Both the position numbers and the translations under genes were made by a program. A stretch of DNA of 18,530 bases from CAYSLU01 sp964431965 (GTDB lineage Bacteria; Verrucomicrobiota; Kiritimatiellia; CAIKKV01; CAYSLU01): positions 1-18,530 of the forward strand of contig CAYSLU010000099.1 of assembly GCA_964431965.1 (NCBI GenBank), read 5' to 3'. Positions within the stretch are counted from its first letter, which is position 1. The number at the start of each line of letters is the position of its first letter. The notes below the pieces were generated by a model. It was not told where the DNA came from. It saw only the letters and a program-made list of their open reading frames with translations, and ran no database searches. This document shows positions 7,988 to 15,985 of the stretch, piece by piece.

Positions 7988-8757
7988 GCAGCATTCACCC
8001 AACGGCGGTCATCGACTCGCGGGCGCAGCTGGGCGCCGGCGTCACGGTCGGCCCGTACTGCGTCGTGGGCCCGGACGTGACCGTCGGGGACGGCACGCGG
8101 CTGCTCGGGCATGTGTTCCTGGACGGGTTCACGGTGCTGGGCGCGGGGTGCACGGTGTTTCCGTTCGCGAGCATCGGCACGCAGACGCAGGATCTGAAGT
8201 TCGCCGGCGGACGCCCCGGCGTGGCCATCGGGCAGCGGACCACGCTTCGGGAGTATGTGACGGTGAACGCGGGTACCGCGGACGGGGAGATCACCCGGGT
8301 GGGCGACGACTGCCACCTGATGGCTCACGCCCATGTCGCGCACGGCTGCGTGGTGGGGAACGGGGTGATTTTCGCCAACTGCGCCACGCTGGCCGGGCAC
8401 GTGATCCTGGAGGATCAGACCACCATCGGCGGGCTCAGCGGCGTACACCAGTTCGTCCGGATCGGCCGCCTCGCCTTCATCGGCGGCTGCACGAAGGTGA
8501 GCCAGGACGTGCCGCCGTTCATGCTGATCGACGGGAATCCGGCCGAGGTGCGCGGCCTGAACCTCGTCGGGCTCCAGCGCCGCGGCGTGTCCGCCGAGTC
8601 CATCACGCAGCTCAAGCTGGCGTACCGGCTGCTGTACCGCCAGGAGCTTTCGACGCGACAGGCGGTGGAGCGGATCCGTGCGGAGCTGCCGATGGTCCCG
8701 GAAGTGGACCAGCTGGTGCGCTTCATCGAGGCGTCCGAGCGCGGGATTACGAAGTAG
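7984..8757 (+). CDS. lpxA: UDP-N-acetylglucosamine acyltransferase LpxA
   Basis: First enzyme of lipid A synthesis: it moves a 3-hydroxyacyl chain from ACP to the 3-OH of UDP-GlcNAc. It has 257 residues (E. coli 262). The N-terminal two-thirds is a left-handed beta-helix of hexapeptide repeats (IHPTAVIDSRAQLGAGVTVGPYCVVGP and onward); the C-terminal third is helical. Catalytic His120 in AHVAHGC matches E. coli His125, and VHQF follows at 154-157. Gly168 falls at the place of the E. coli chain-length ruler Gly173, counting from the VHQF motif with no gap. The ATG at 7984 overlaps fabZ by four bases. lpxD and lpxB are not in the window. Confidence 0.96.
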   Translation: MSSIHPTAVIDSRAQLGAGVTVGPYCVVGPDVTVGDGTRLLGHVFLDGFTVLGAGCTVFPFASIGTQTQDLKFAGGRPGVAIGQRTTLREYVTVNAGTADGEITRVGDDCHLMAHAHVAHGCVVGNGVIFANCATLAGHVILEDQTTIGGLSGVHQFVRIGRLAFIGGCTKVSQDVPPFMLIDGNPAEVRGLNLVGLQRRGVSAESITQLKLAYRLLYRQELSTRQAVERIRAELPMVPEVDQLVRFIEASERGITK

Positions 8758-8761
8758 ACGC

Positions 8762-8766
8762 GGAGA
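8762..8766 (+). promoter_or_regulatory. Shine-Dalgarno site that fixes the GTG start of gspD
   Basis: GGAGA, eight bases before the GTG at 8775 in the 17-base gap after lpxA. This GTG gives a protein with a proper signal peptide, and the longer upstream frame overlaps lpxA. Confidence 0.55.
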
Positions 8767-8774
8767 ATCCCTGG

Positions 8775-10718
8775 GTGATAACCCGTCCGATTCGGCTCGG
8801 TCTGGCGGCGCTGCTGGCGGCGCTCGGGATCGCGGCTGCGCCCATGCGCACCGCCTCTCCCGACCCGGCGGCCTACGTCAATTTCAGCTTTGACCAGGTC
8901 GACATCCGGACCTTCGTCCGGCTGGTCGGCGAGGTCACCGGCCAGGCGTTTGTCGTCGACCAGGGCGTGGACGGCAAGGTCAGCATCGTCACGCCGCCGA
9001 TCCCGGCGGCCCGCGTGTTCCCCCTGTTCGTGGCCGTCCTCGAATCCAGCGGCTGCGCCGTCGTGAAGGAGGAGGGGTTCTACCGGGTCGCGCCGCTCCC
9101 GCCGCGCGGAGTGGCGTCCGCGCCCGTGGTCGGCGCGGGCGAGGAGGCTCCCGCCGGCGGCCTGATCACCAAGGTGATCCACCTCGAGCACGTGGCGGCC
9201 GGAGACATCCGGCGCGCCCTCGAACCCAAGGTGGGGGGCGGGAAGTCCGGCGCGCTGACGGCGGTCGAGCTGACGAACCACCTCATCATCACGGACACGG
9301 CGGACAGCGTCCGGAAGATCGAGAAGATCCTGGCGGAGATCGACAAGCCGGGCATGACCCGCACCACGGAAGTCGTGCCGCTCCTGCACGCCGGGGCCGA
9401 GGAAGTCGCGCAGCAGCTCGCGGTGGCGACGGCGACCGGCGAGCGGACGGGCGAGCAGCTGGCGCGGCGGCTCCCGCGCGTCGGCGACAGCGGCGAGGAC
9501 AAGGCTCGGAGCGTGGCCGTGGTGCCGGCGCCTCACGCGAACAGCCTGATCCTCGTCGGCACGCCGGCCGAGGTGTCCGAGCTGAAGGATCTGGTGAAGC
9601 TGCTTGACGTGGCTACGCAGGCCGGCAGCGGCCGGCTGCACGCGATTTCGCTGCAGTACCTGACGGCCGACGAGGCGGCGAAGAGCCTCAACGGGCTGCT
9701 GGACAAGACGATGGAGAAGAAGGCCGATCAGGTGATCGGGGCCCGCCGGATCTCGATCGAGGCCAGCGTGGCGAATAATGCGCTGCTGGTGGAGGCGACG
9801 CCGCGCGATTTCGAGCTCGTGCGCGAGCTGGTGACCGCGCTCGACCAGAAGCCGCAGCAGGTCCTGATCGAGGTCATGATCGCCGAGATCAGCCAGACCG
9901 ACAGCCTGGATATCGGGGTCGAGCTGGCGGCGCTCGACTTGCCGTCCAAGGTCGGCGACAGCGTGATCCAGGGCTCGACGAGCGTCGATGACGCGCCGGG
10001 CCTGCTGAACGCGATCCAGAGCGGGATCTTCCCCCGCGGACTGACGGTCGGCATCGCGCACGGCTCCTCGCTCGACAGCAGCGGGAAGGTCGTGCCGAGC
10101 TATCCGGCCGCCCTCAGCATCAACGCGGTCCGCAAGGACTCGCGCTTCAAGATCCTCTCCAACATCCCGCTGCTGGCCCAGAACAACAAGGAGGCCACGG
10201 CGAGCGTGGTACAGAACATTCCGATCCTGAAGTCCACCATCCAGGGCGGGTCGGGCACATCGCGCGACGTGATCCAGAACATCGACCGGGTGGACGTGGG
10301 CATCAAGCTGAAGCTGACGCCGCACGTGAACCCGGACGGGAACGTCCGGCTGACGCTGAATCCGAGCATCGAGGCGATCATCGACCCCGGGCCGGCGGGA
10401 ACGCAGTTCACGCCGACGATCGCGCGCCGGGAGGTATCGACGACCGTCAACGTTCCGGACGGACGGACGATCATCATCAGCGGCCTGATTCGCGAGGACC
10501 AGACGAAGGTCGTGCGGCGGATCCCCTGGCTCGGCTCGCTTCCGGTAATCGGCTGGCTGTTCCGCCACACGGTGGATGCCAAGGAGCGGACGAACCTGAT
10601 GGTGTTCGTCACGCCGCATGTCGTATCCAAGCCGGGTGAGGCGGAGGCCATCACGAAGACGTGGGAGACGGCCACCGGACTGTCCTCGACCAACACGGCA
10701 TCGCCGCCGCCGAAGTGA
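8775..10718 (+). CDS. gspD: Type II secretion secretin GspD (outer-membrane channel)
   Basis: Outer-membrane secretin of a type II secretion or related system; 647 residues, GTG start. Residues 1-25 look like a signal peptide (TRPIRLGLAALLAALGIAAA). N0 domain at about 34-107 (YVNFSFDQVDIRTFVRLV, GKVSIVTP), N1 at 131-193 (TKVIHLEHVAAGDIRRAL, NHLIITDTADSVRKIEKIL), N2 at 196-281, N3 at 287-359 (ISLQYLTADEAAKSLNGLL) and the beta-barrel secretin domain at 360-617. Barrel motifs include VLIEVMIAEIS, ILSNIPLLAQNNKEA, VGIKLKLTPHVN, VNVPDGRTIIISGLI and the hallmark RRIPWLGSLPVIGWLFR (581-597), then TNLMVFVTPHVV. This N0-N1-N2-N3 order is the GspD type rather than PilQ. A Ser/Thr/Pro-rich tail ends the protein; no S-domain for a pilotin is evident. 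It heads the gspD-E-F block. Confidence 0.95.
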   Translation: MITRPIRLGLAALLAALGIAAAPMRTASPDPAAYVNFSFDQVDIRTFVRLVGEVTGQAFVVDQGVDGKVSIVTPPIPAARVFPLFVAVLESSGCAVVKEEGFYRVAPLPPRGVASAPVVGAGEEAPAGGLITKVIHLEHVAAGDIRRALEPKVGGGKSGALTAVELTNHLIITDTADSVRKIEKILAEIDKPGMTRTTEVVPLLHAGAEEVAQQLAVATATGERTGEQLARRLPRVGDSGEDKARSVAVVPAPHANSLILVGTPAEVSELKDLVKLLDVATQAGSGRLHAISLQYLTADEAAKSLNGLLDKTMEKKADQVIGARRISIEASVANNALLVEATPRDFELVRELVTALDQKPQQVLIEVMIAEISQTDSLDIGVELAALDLPSKVGDSVIQGSTSVDDAPGLLNAIQSGIFPRGLTVGIAHGSSLDSSGKVVPSYPAALSINAVRKDSRFKILSNIPLLAQNNKEATASVVQNIPILKSTIQGGSGTSRDVIQNIDRVDVGIKLKLTPHVNPDGNVRLTLNPSIEAIIDPGPAGTQFTPTIARREVSTTVNVPDGRTIIISGLIREDQTKVVRRIPWLGSLPVIGWLFRHTVDAKERTNLMVFVTPHVVSKPGEAEAITKTWETATGLSSTNTASPPPK

Positions 10719-10761
10719 GCCCGGCGGTCCGGCGGCCCGACCGAGAGTTGCGCAGACGCCC

Positions 10762-12357
10762 ATGGTGAACCCCGTGCAGAGCCCGGTGCCGGCGGAGGAG
10801 AGCGCGGAGTCGCTGCGCGCCCGCGCGGCGGCCTACGGGATGGACTTCCTGGAGGATGCGCCCGACGCGATGCTCGACCCGGCTCTCGTCGCGCGCCTGC
10901 CAGTGGAGTGGGCGCGCACCCACCTGCTGCTGCCGGTTCGATGGAAGGGCTCCGTGGGGGTGCTGGTGGCCGATCCCGAGGCCACCGAGCGGCAGCGGGA
11001 CCTGCAGCTGCTGCTCGGCGAGGACCTGCTGCCCGTGCTGGCGCCGGCGGCCGCGATCCGGAAGGCGATCGAGCGCTGCTACTTCAGCAAGCCCGGCACG
11101 GCGAGCGACTTCCTGAAGGACCTGGGTACGGAGCAGCCGGCCGGCGCGCCGGCCGCGGCGGGGCCGCTCGACGACCTGCTGCAAATCTCCGAGCAGGCGC
11201 CCATCACGCAGCTCGTCAACCTGATCCTCCTGCAAGCCGTCAAGTCGCGCGCGTCGGACATCCACTTCGAGCCGTTTCGCTCGACCATGAGGCTTCGGTA
11301 CCGGATCGATGGGATCCTGTACGAGCAGCCGGCGCCGCCGAAGCACTTTGAAAGCGCGCTGGTATCGCGGCTGAAGGTGATGGCGCACCTCGACATCGCC
11401 GAAAAGCGCCTGCCGCAGGACGGGATGGCGAGCGTGCGGGTCGGCGAGCGCGAGATCGATATCCGCGCCTCCACGATCCCCGTGGCCGAGGGCGAGCGGG
11501 TCGTGCTGCGGCTGCTGGACCGCGACTCCTCGATGCTGTCTCTGTCCGACCTCGGCATGGAGCCGGACACGATCCGGGCCTTCACCGATCTGCTCCGGGC
11601 GCCGCACGGCCTGATGCTGGTGTCCGGGCCGACGGGGAGCGGGAAGACCACCACGCTCTATGCGGCGCTGCAGCAGGTCGATACGCGCGGTCGGAACGTG
11701 ATGACGATCGAGGAGCCCATCGAGTACCAGCTGCCGGACATCGCGCAGATCCAGGTGAAGCCGAAGATCGGGCTGACGTTTGCCCGCGGGCTGCGCCACA
11801 TCCTGCGCCAGGATCCCGATGTCGTGCTGGTGGGCGAGACGCGCGACATCGAGACGGCGGAGATTGCCGTGCGGGCGTCGCTGACCGGGCACCTGGTGTT
11901 CACCACGCTGCACACGAACGACGCTCCGAGCGCGGCCATCCGGATGCTGGACATGGGCGTCGAGCCGTACCTGCTGGCGGCGGCGCTGAGGGCCGTGCTG
12001 GCGCAGCGCCTCGTGCGGCGGCTCTGCCCGTCCTGCCGGTCCGAGCGCGCCGCGGACGAGGCGGATCTGCGCGCGCTCGGTGCGGCGGGCCGCGCCCTCC
12101 GGGGGCAGGCCGTATGGACGCCGGTCGGCTGCCCCGCCTGCCTGGCCGGATACCGTGGCCGGGTGGGGCTCTTCGAACTGCTGACGGTCGGGCCGGAGAT
12201 GGAGGAAGTCATCCGATCGGGGCAGGGCAGCGCCGGACGCCTGCGCGAGATGATGAGCCGGCAAGGCGGCGCGCTCGTCGATGACGGGGTTCGGAAGATC
12301 CTTCGCGGCGAGACCAGCGTGGCCGAGGTGGCCCAGACCATCGGCGCGGCCGGCTGA
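10762..12357 (+). CDS. gspE: Type II secretion ATPase GspE
   Basis: Cytoplasmic hexameric ATPase of the GspE/PulE family, 531 residues. The N-terminal domain (about 15-108) is a shortened GspE N1-type domain; a flexible Gly/Ala/Pro linker at 125-135 precedes the catalytic part. Motifs: ASDIHFEPF (164-172), Walker A GPTGSGKTTT (289-298), Asp box TIEEP (315-319), Walker B VVLVGETRD (354-362), His box LTGHLVFTTLHTND (374-387) and zinc-binding cysteines 422, 425, 457 and 460 (CPSC and CPAC). All catalytic motifs are intact. The ATG at 10762 is 43 bases after gspD, with a weak GAGAG site 14 bases upstream, so the start is moderately sure. A second, longer member of the same family lies on the other strand at 13584-15371. 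Confidence 0.94.
   Translation: MVNPVQSPVPAEESAESLRARAAAYGMDFLEDAPDAMLDPALVARLPVEWARTHLLLPVRWKGSVGVLVADPEATERQRDLQLLLGEDLLPVLAPAAAIRKAIERCYFSKPGTASDFLKDLGTEQPAGAPAAAGPLDDLLQISEQAPITQLVNLILLQAVKSRASDIHFEPFRSTMRLRYRIDGILYEQPAPPKHFESALVSRLKVMAHLDIAEKRLPQDGMASVRVGEREIDIRASTIPVAEGERVVLRLLDRDSSMLSLSDLGMEPDTIRAFTDLLRAPHGLMLVSGPTGSGKTTTLYAALQQVDTRGRNVMTIEEPIEYQLPDIAQIQVKPKIGLTFARGLRHILRQDPDVVLVGETRDIETAEIAVRASLTGHLVFTTLHTNDAPSAAIRMLDMGVEPYLLAAALRAVLAQRLVRRLCPSCRSERAADEADLRALGAAGRALRGQAVWTPVGCPACLAGYRGRVGLFELLTVGPEMEEVIRSGQGSAGRLREMMSRQGGALVDDGVRKILRGETSVAEVAQTIGAAG
11138..11155. repeat. Perfect 18-bp palindrome in gspE linker
   Basis: CGGCCGGCGCGCCGGCCG, a perfect inverted repeat with no loop, inside the codons for the Ala/Gly/Pro linker of GspE (QPAGAPAAAG). 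The GC-rich linker codons may explain it by chance. A shorter palindrome in hprK (2620-2635) shares its central CGGCGCGCCG. Confidence 0.6.
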
Positions 12358-12361
12358 GAAT

Positions 12362-13567
12362 GTGAAGACCTTCGAGTACAGGGGATTCGATTCCGAGGGT
12401 GGGGCCCGACGGGGCCTTGTGGACGCATTGGACGAGAAGGACGCCCGGGAGCGTCTATCGCGCGGCGGAATACTGGCCGAGCGCCTGGTGGCCGCCGGGG
12501 CTGGGATGGGCCGATCCGGCGCGGGAGCGGGATTCGGCGCGGCCGACCGCGCTCTGGTCTACCGGGAGCTGTCGGCTCTGGCGGAGGCGGGCGTGCCGCT
12601 GGTGCGCGGGCTGGAGATCCTGATGGAGTCGCCGGAGGCGGGGGTGGGCCGGGGCGTTCTGGCCGATGCCCGCGACCGCGTTCGCGAAGGCGCTTCGCTG
12701 GCGGCGGCGCTGGAGGCCGCAACGCGCGCGATCCGGCCGTTCGAGCTGGCGGTCATCGCCGTCGGAGAGCGCGCCGGAACCCTGTCCGATGTGCTGGGTG
12801 GCCTGGCGACCTTTCTGGAAGAGCAGCAGCAGGTGCGCGAGCGCGTCCGCTCGGCGCTGATCTACCCCATGATCGTGGTGGGGTTTGCTCTTCTGGTGGC
12901 GGTGGTCATGCTCGGCGTCGTCATCCCGTCCATGGCTCGCCTGCTGGAGGAGGCCCAGGTCGCGCTGCCGCTCATCACGCGCGTCATGATGCAGGCGGGC
13001 CGGATCGTGATGTGGGTGGTGCCGACGCTGGCCCTGGCCGCGGGGGTGGCGGCGGCGCTGGTCGGCCGCCGGCTTCGGGCGGATCCGGCGGCGGCGGCGC
13101 GGCTGGACCGGCGGGCGTTCCGCCTCCCCGTGTTCGGACGGGGATATACGCTGCTCGTCAACCTGCGGTTCGCGCGAACCCTGTCGATCCTGATCCGCGG
13201 CGGGGTCTCGATCGTAGACGGGCTGGCCCTGGCGGGACGGGCGACGGGGAGCCGATGGGTGGAGCAGCGGGTCGAGGCGGAGGCTGAGACCGTCCGGCAC
13301 GGCAGCAGCCTGGCGGACGCGATCCGGCGGGTGGGCCCCCTGTCGGCTTCGCTTCCCGGATGGATCCACACGGGCGAGGCCAGCGGCACGCTGGACCGGA
13401 TGCTCGACCACGCGGCCGACCGGAGCCAGCACCAGTGGAACCGCTTTGTCGCGCGCGGCCTGAGCGTTCTGGAGCCGGCGCTGATCCTGTTCGTGGGCCT
13501 GCTGGTGCTGCTGGTGGCGATTTCGATCCTGCTGCCCGTGCTGTCGCTGAACCGCACGCTGACGTGA
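12362..13567 (+). CDS. gspF: Type II secretion inner-membrane platform protein GspF
   Basis: Polytopic inner-membrane platform protein of a type II secretion or T4P-like system, 401 residues. The GTG at 12362 lies four bases after the gspE stop and gives MKTFEYRGFDSEGG, the typical GspF opening. An ATG two bases earlier is out of frame and meets a stop at once. Two homologous T2SSF domains are visible at about 62-188 and 265-390, each with the glycine-glutamate motif (VGERAGTL at 134-141, TGEASGTL at 337-344). Membrane segments lie at about 168-190, 214-236 and 370-392. It binds the ATPase and the membrane-anchored GspL/GspM in known systems. It is the last gene on the + strand, and its stop is 16 bases from the stop of the convergent ATPase gene. 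No pseudopilin gene follows. Confidence 0.94.
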   Translation: MKTFEYRGFDSEGGARRGLVDALDEKDARERLSRGGILAERLVAAGAGMGRSGAGAGFGAADRALVYRELSALAEAGVPLVRGLEILMESPEAGVGRGVLADARDRVREGASLAAALEAATRAIRPFELAVIAVGERAGTLSDVLGGLATFLEEQQQVRERVRSALIYPMIVVGFALLVAVVMLGVVIPSMARLLEEAQVALPLITRVMMQAGRIVMWVVPTLALAAGVAAALVGRRLRADPAAAARLDRRAFRLPVFGRGYTLLVNLRFARTLSILIRGGVSIVDGLALAGRATGSRWVEQRVEAEAETVRHGSSLADAIRRVGPLSASLPGWIHTGEASGTLDRMLDHAADRSQHQWNRFVARGLSVLEPALILFVGLLVLLVAISILLPVLSLNRTLT

Positions 13568-13583
13568 TGCCGTCGGCGCGGGC

Positions 13584-15371
13584 TCAGGTGTCGTCCGGAT
13601 CGTCCGTGCCGGCGACCGGGATGGCCTCGAGCCTGCGGGCTACGCGGATCACTTCATCGATGGTCGTGAGTCCGTCCAGGACCTTGGACAGCCCGTCGTG
13701 GCGGAGCGTGATGAGTCCGTTGGCGACGGCGGCGTTGCGGATCTCGTTCGACGGGCGCTGCCGGACGATGAGGGCGCGGAGGCGGTCGTCGACGCTCATG
13801 ATCTCGAAGATCGCCACCCGTCCGCGGTAGCCGGTGAAATTGCAGTTGGGGCAGCCGCGCGCCTTGTAGATGACGGCGGAGTCCACGCGTCCCGGAAACG
13901 ACTGGCGGAGCTCGTCCATTACGACGGCGTCCGGGGTGTGCGCTTCGCGGCACGCGGGGCAGACCCGGCGAACGAGGCGCTGGGCGACCACGCCCTCGAG
14001 GCAGGACGACACCAGGTAGGGCTCCACGCCCATGTCGTTCAAGCGCGTGACGGCGCTGGCGGCATCGTTGGTGTGCAGCGTGCTCAGCACCAGATGGCCG
14101 GTCAGCGACGATCGGACGGCGATATCGGCCGTCTCCGAGTCGCGGATCTCGCCGATGAGGATGATGTCGGGGTCGTGCCGCAGGATGGAGCGAAGCGCGG
14201 CGGCGAAGGTCATGCCGATCTGGGGGTGGACCTGGATCTGGTTGATTCCGTCCATCTGGTACTCGACCGGGTCCTCGACGGTGATGATCTTGACCTCCCG
14301 CGTGTTGAGGCGCGAGAGGATGGCATAGAGCGTCGTCGTCTTGCCGCTGCCCGTGGGGCCGGTGATCAGGATGATCCCGTGCGGCAGGTCCGAGAGCGTC
14401 TGGATCGTCGTCAGTTGCGACTGGGCGAGCCCGAGGTGCTCCATGTCGATGAACATGGCCTTCCGGTTGAGGATGCGCATGTTCAGCGTCTCGCCGAATC
14501 GGGTCGGGAGAACGGACACGCGGAGGTCGAACTCCTCGCGGCCGACGCGGACCTTGATGCGGCCGTCGTGCGGCTTGCGGCGCTCGGCGATGTTCAGCTG
14601 GGCCATGATCTTGGCGCACGACACGATGCTGCGCTGCAGCTTCTGGAGCCCCTTGGGGATGGGGACTTCCTGCAGCACGCCGTCGATCCGGTAGCGGATC
14701 CGCATCCGGTTCTCAAAGGGCTCCACGTGGATGTCGGTGGCGTCCCGTGAGATGGCCTCGTAGATCACCTGGTTGACGAACTTGGTGACGCCGGGGTCGG
14801 CCTGACCGGACAGGATGTCGTTTTCCTCGGTTTCGACCGTCTCGGTGGCCTTGGCTTGAATGAGATCGTCGACCGATTCCACGCCGAGCCCGTAGAAGTG
14901 CTTCATCGAGCGCGCGATGTCGTCCTGGGGTGAGAGCACCCACTCCAGCTGGGTGTTGAGCAGCAGCGACAGGCTGTTGGCCATGGACAGGTCCGGCACG
15001 GTGGCGGTGGCGACGACGAGTGTTCCGCCCCGGATGTCGATGGGGATGACCCGGTAGCGGAAGGCCGCGCGCTGGGGGAGCCGGGCCACGGCCTCGGGCT
15101 TGATGATCACGCTGGCCAGCGGGCGGTAGGCGATGTTGGCGATCGCGGAGAGCTCGCGGAGCACGGCGTCCTCGGGGAGGAGCGAGTCCTTGATCAGCAG
15201 TCGGTCCAGCTTGTCGCCCGTGAGCTTCGCGCGCGAGCTGAGCTCGTCTGCCTGGGCGCGGCTCAGCAGGTGTCGGGCGATCAGGGCCTGCGCGAGCTCG
15301 GCCATGATCTGGTCCGACAGGTATCGGAGGGGGCCAGCCGGCGCGTCATGGGATGGTTCGCTCGTGGTCAT
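13584..15371 (-). CDS. pilB: PilB/GspE-family assembly ATPase, second copy
   Basis: Assembly ATPase of the T2SS/T4P family, 595 residues. ATG at 15371 overlaps the previous gene's stop as ATGA. An N-terminal MshEN-like domain is seen at about 25-160 (LIARHLLSRAQADEL, LDRLLIKDSLLPEDAVLRE, VIPIDIRGGTLVVATA), longer than in the GspE of this window. Catalytic motifs: ATDIHVEPFENRMRIRYRIDG (211-231), Walker A GPTGSGKTTT (338-347), Asp box TVEDP (364-368), Walker B IILIGEIRD (403-411), His box LTGHLVLSTLHTND (423-436), zinc cysteines 471, 474, 507 and 510. The zinc cysteines and long N-terminus fit an extension ATPase, not the retraction ATPase PilT. Because its operon mates are PilM/N/O/P-like I use pilB, but GspE is equally possible. 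Some MshEN domains bind c-di-GMP; whether this one does cannot be told from the sequence. Confidence 0.93.
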   Translation of the reverse strand: MTTSEPSHDAPAGPLRYLSDQIMAELAQALIARHLLSRAQADELSSRAKLTGDKLDRLLIKDSLLPEDAVLRELSAIANIAYRPLASVIIKPEAVARLPQRAAFRYRVIPIDIRGGTLVVATATVPDLSMANSLSLLLNTQLEWVLSPQDDIARSMKHFYGLGVESVDDLIQAKATETVETEENDILSGQADPGVTKFVNQVIYEAISRDATDIHVEPFENRMRIRYRIDGVLQEVPIPKGLQKLQRSIVSCAKIMAQLNIAERRKPHDGRIKVRVGREEFDLRVSVLPTRFGETLNMRILNRKAMFIDMEHLGLAQSQLTTIQTLSDLPHGIILITGPTGSGKTTTLYAILSRLNTREVKIITVEDPVEYQMDGINQIQVHPQIGMTFAAALRSILRHDPDIILIGEIRDSETADIAVRSSLTGHLVLSTLHTNDAASAVTRLNDMGVEPYLVSSCLEGVVAQRLVRRVCPACREAHTPDAVVMDELRQSFPGRVDSAVIYKARGCPNCNFTGYRGRVAIFEIMSVDDRLRALIVRQRPSNEIRNAAVANGLITLRHDGLSKVLDGLTTIDEVIRVARRLEAIPVAGTDDPDDT

Positions 15372-15973
15372 GGCTCCGGGAACGTTCGGGTCTCGCCGCG
15401 GGATATGGACACCTGGCCCCCGTCCGGCGTGCGCACGGAAACATGGTCGTTTGAAATCGCGGCGAGTTCCAGCCCGAACATGCGGGCGCCGTTCGTGGCG
15501 GTCATGCCGTGCCCGGTTTTGCCGTTCTCAATGAGGGCGACGGTGATGCCGTCCGGGCGGATGAACACGCCGCGGTAGATGAGCTGGACGGTGCGCGGCG
15601 CCTCGCGCGGCACATCGGGCGTCGGCGTGGGCCGGGGGGCCGGCGCCGGGGCGGGGCGGGGGGCGGGGGCCGGCGTATCGGTCGAACGGGTGGTCGGGGC
15701 GTCCGGCGGGCGAGTCCTGGCCACGAAGTAGAACGGGTCGGGGCTGATGTTGGTGGCGGACTGGGCGATCTCACGCTCCAGCAGTCCGGCCAGGCCCAGG
15801 TCGGCCGGTGCGTCGCCGCGAGCCCCCCCGTCGGGGCGGGCAAATGCTGCGACGGGCCGGGCGACGGCCAGCTTCCAGACATACCATCCGGCCACGCCGA
15901 CCAGCGCCGCGACGGCACACGCGAAGACCGCCTTCGCATTTGCTCGCGCCAATCCTTGCCAGAACGCTGTCAT
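15368..15973 (-). CDS. PilP/GspC-like inner-membrane protein with proline-rich linker
   Basis: Bitopic membrane protein, 201 residues, probably the GspC/PilP-type link between the inner-membrane complex and the secretin. One membrane segment lies at about 15-33 (VFACAVAALVGVAGWYVW) after a short basic cytoplasmic start. A disordered region follows with an Ala-Pro-Arg-Thr repeat (about 99-121). The C-terminal domain (127-200) reads VQLIYRGVFIRPDGITVALIE, then MFGLELAAISNDHVSVRTPDG, the small beta-sandwich pattern of the GspC HR/PilP domain. Similarity to any one family is weak, so the call rests on layout and on the position between the PilO-like and ATPase genes. ATG at 15973 is 12 bases after the PilO-like stop; no clear ribosome site is visible. 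The stop overlaps the ATPase start. Confidence 0.6.
   Translation of the reverse strand: MTAFWQGLARANAKAVFACAVAALVGVAGWYVWKLAVARPVAAFARPDGGARGDAPADLGLAGLLEREIAQSATNISPDPFYFVARTRPPDAPTTRSTDTPAPAPRPAPAPAPRPTPTPDVPREAPRTVQLIYRGVFIRPDGITVALIENGKTGHGMTATNGARMFGLELAAISNDHVSVRTPDGGQVSISRGETRTFPEP
15648..15669 (+). other. G-quadruplex-type G tract opposite the proline-rich linker
   Basis: On the + strand four runs of G (4, 4, 6 and 5 bases) are each split by a single C. This matches a classical G-quadruplex pattern with one-base loops. More G runs lie just upstream (15629-15639). It is the template strand of the GspC/PilP-like gene, so the mRNA is C-rich here; the DNA strand, not the mRNA, could fold. 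The codons for the Pro/Ala/Arg linker (CCC, CCG, GCC, CGC) largely account for it. Confidence 0.55.
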
Positions 15974-15985
15974 GTGTGTGGTCCG

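Noticed and set aside
10721..10735. Direct repeat CCGGCGG-T-CCGGCGG after gspD
   Set aside because: Two seven-base copies in GC-rich DNA are not convincing as a functional repeat.
8415..10763. A long open frame on the minus strand opposite gspD
   Set aside because: It lies wholly antisense to a clear secretin gene, is rich in Arg, Asp and His as shadow frames of GC-rich genes are, and has no recognisable domain.
10651..12264. A 537-residue open frame opposite gspE
   Set aside because: Antisense shadow of an intact ATPase gene with no family motif.
13698..14750. A 350-residue + strand frame opposite the second ATPase gene
   Set aside because: Asp/Val/Leu-rich shadow frame; the minus-strand gene has all catalytic motifs.
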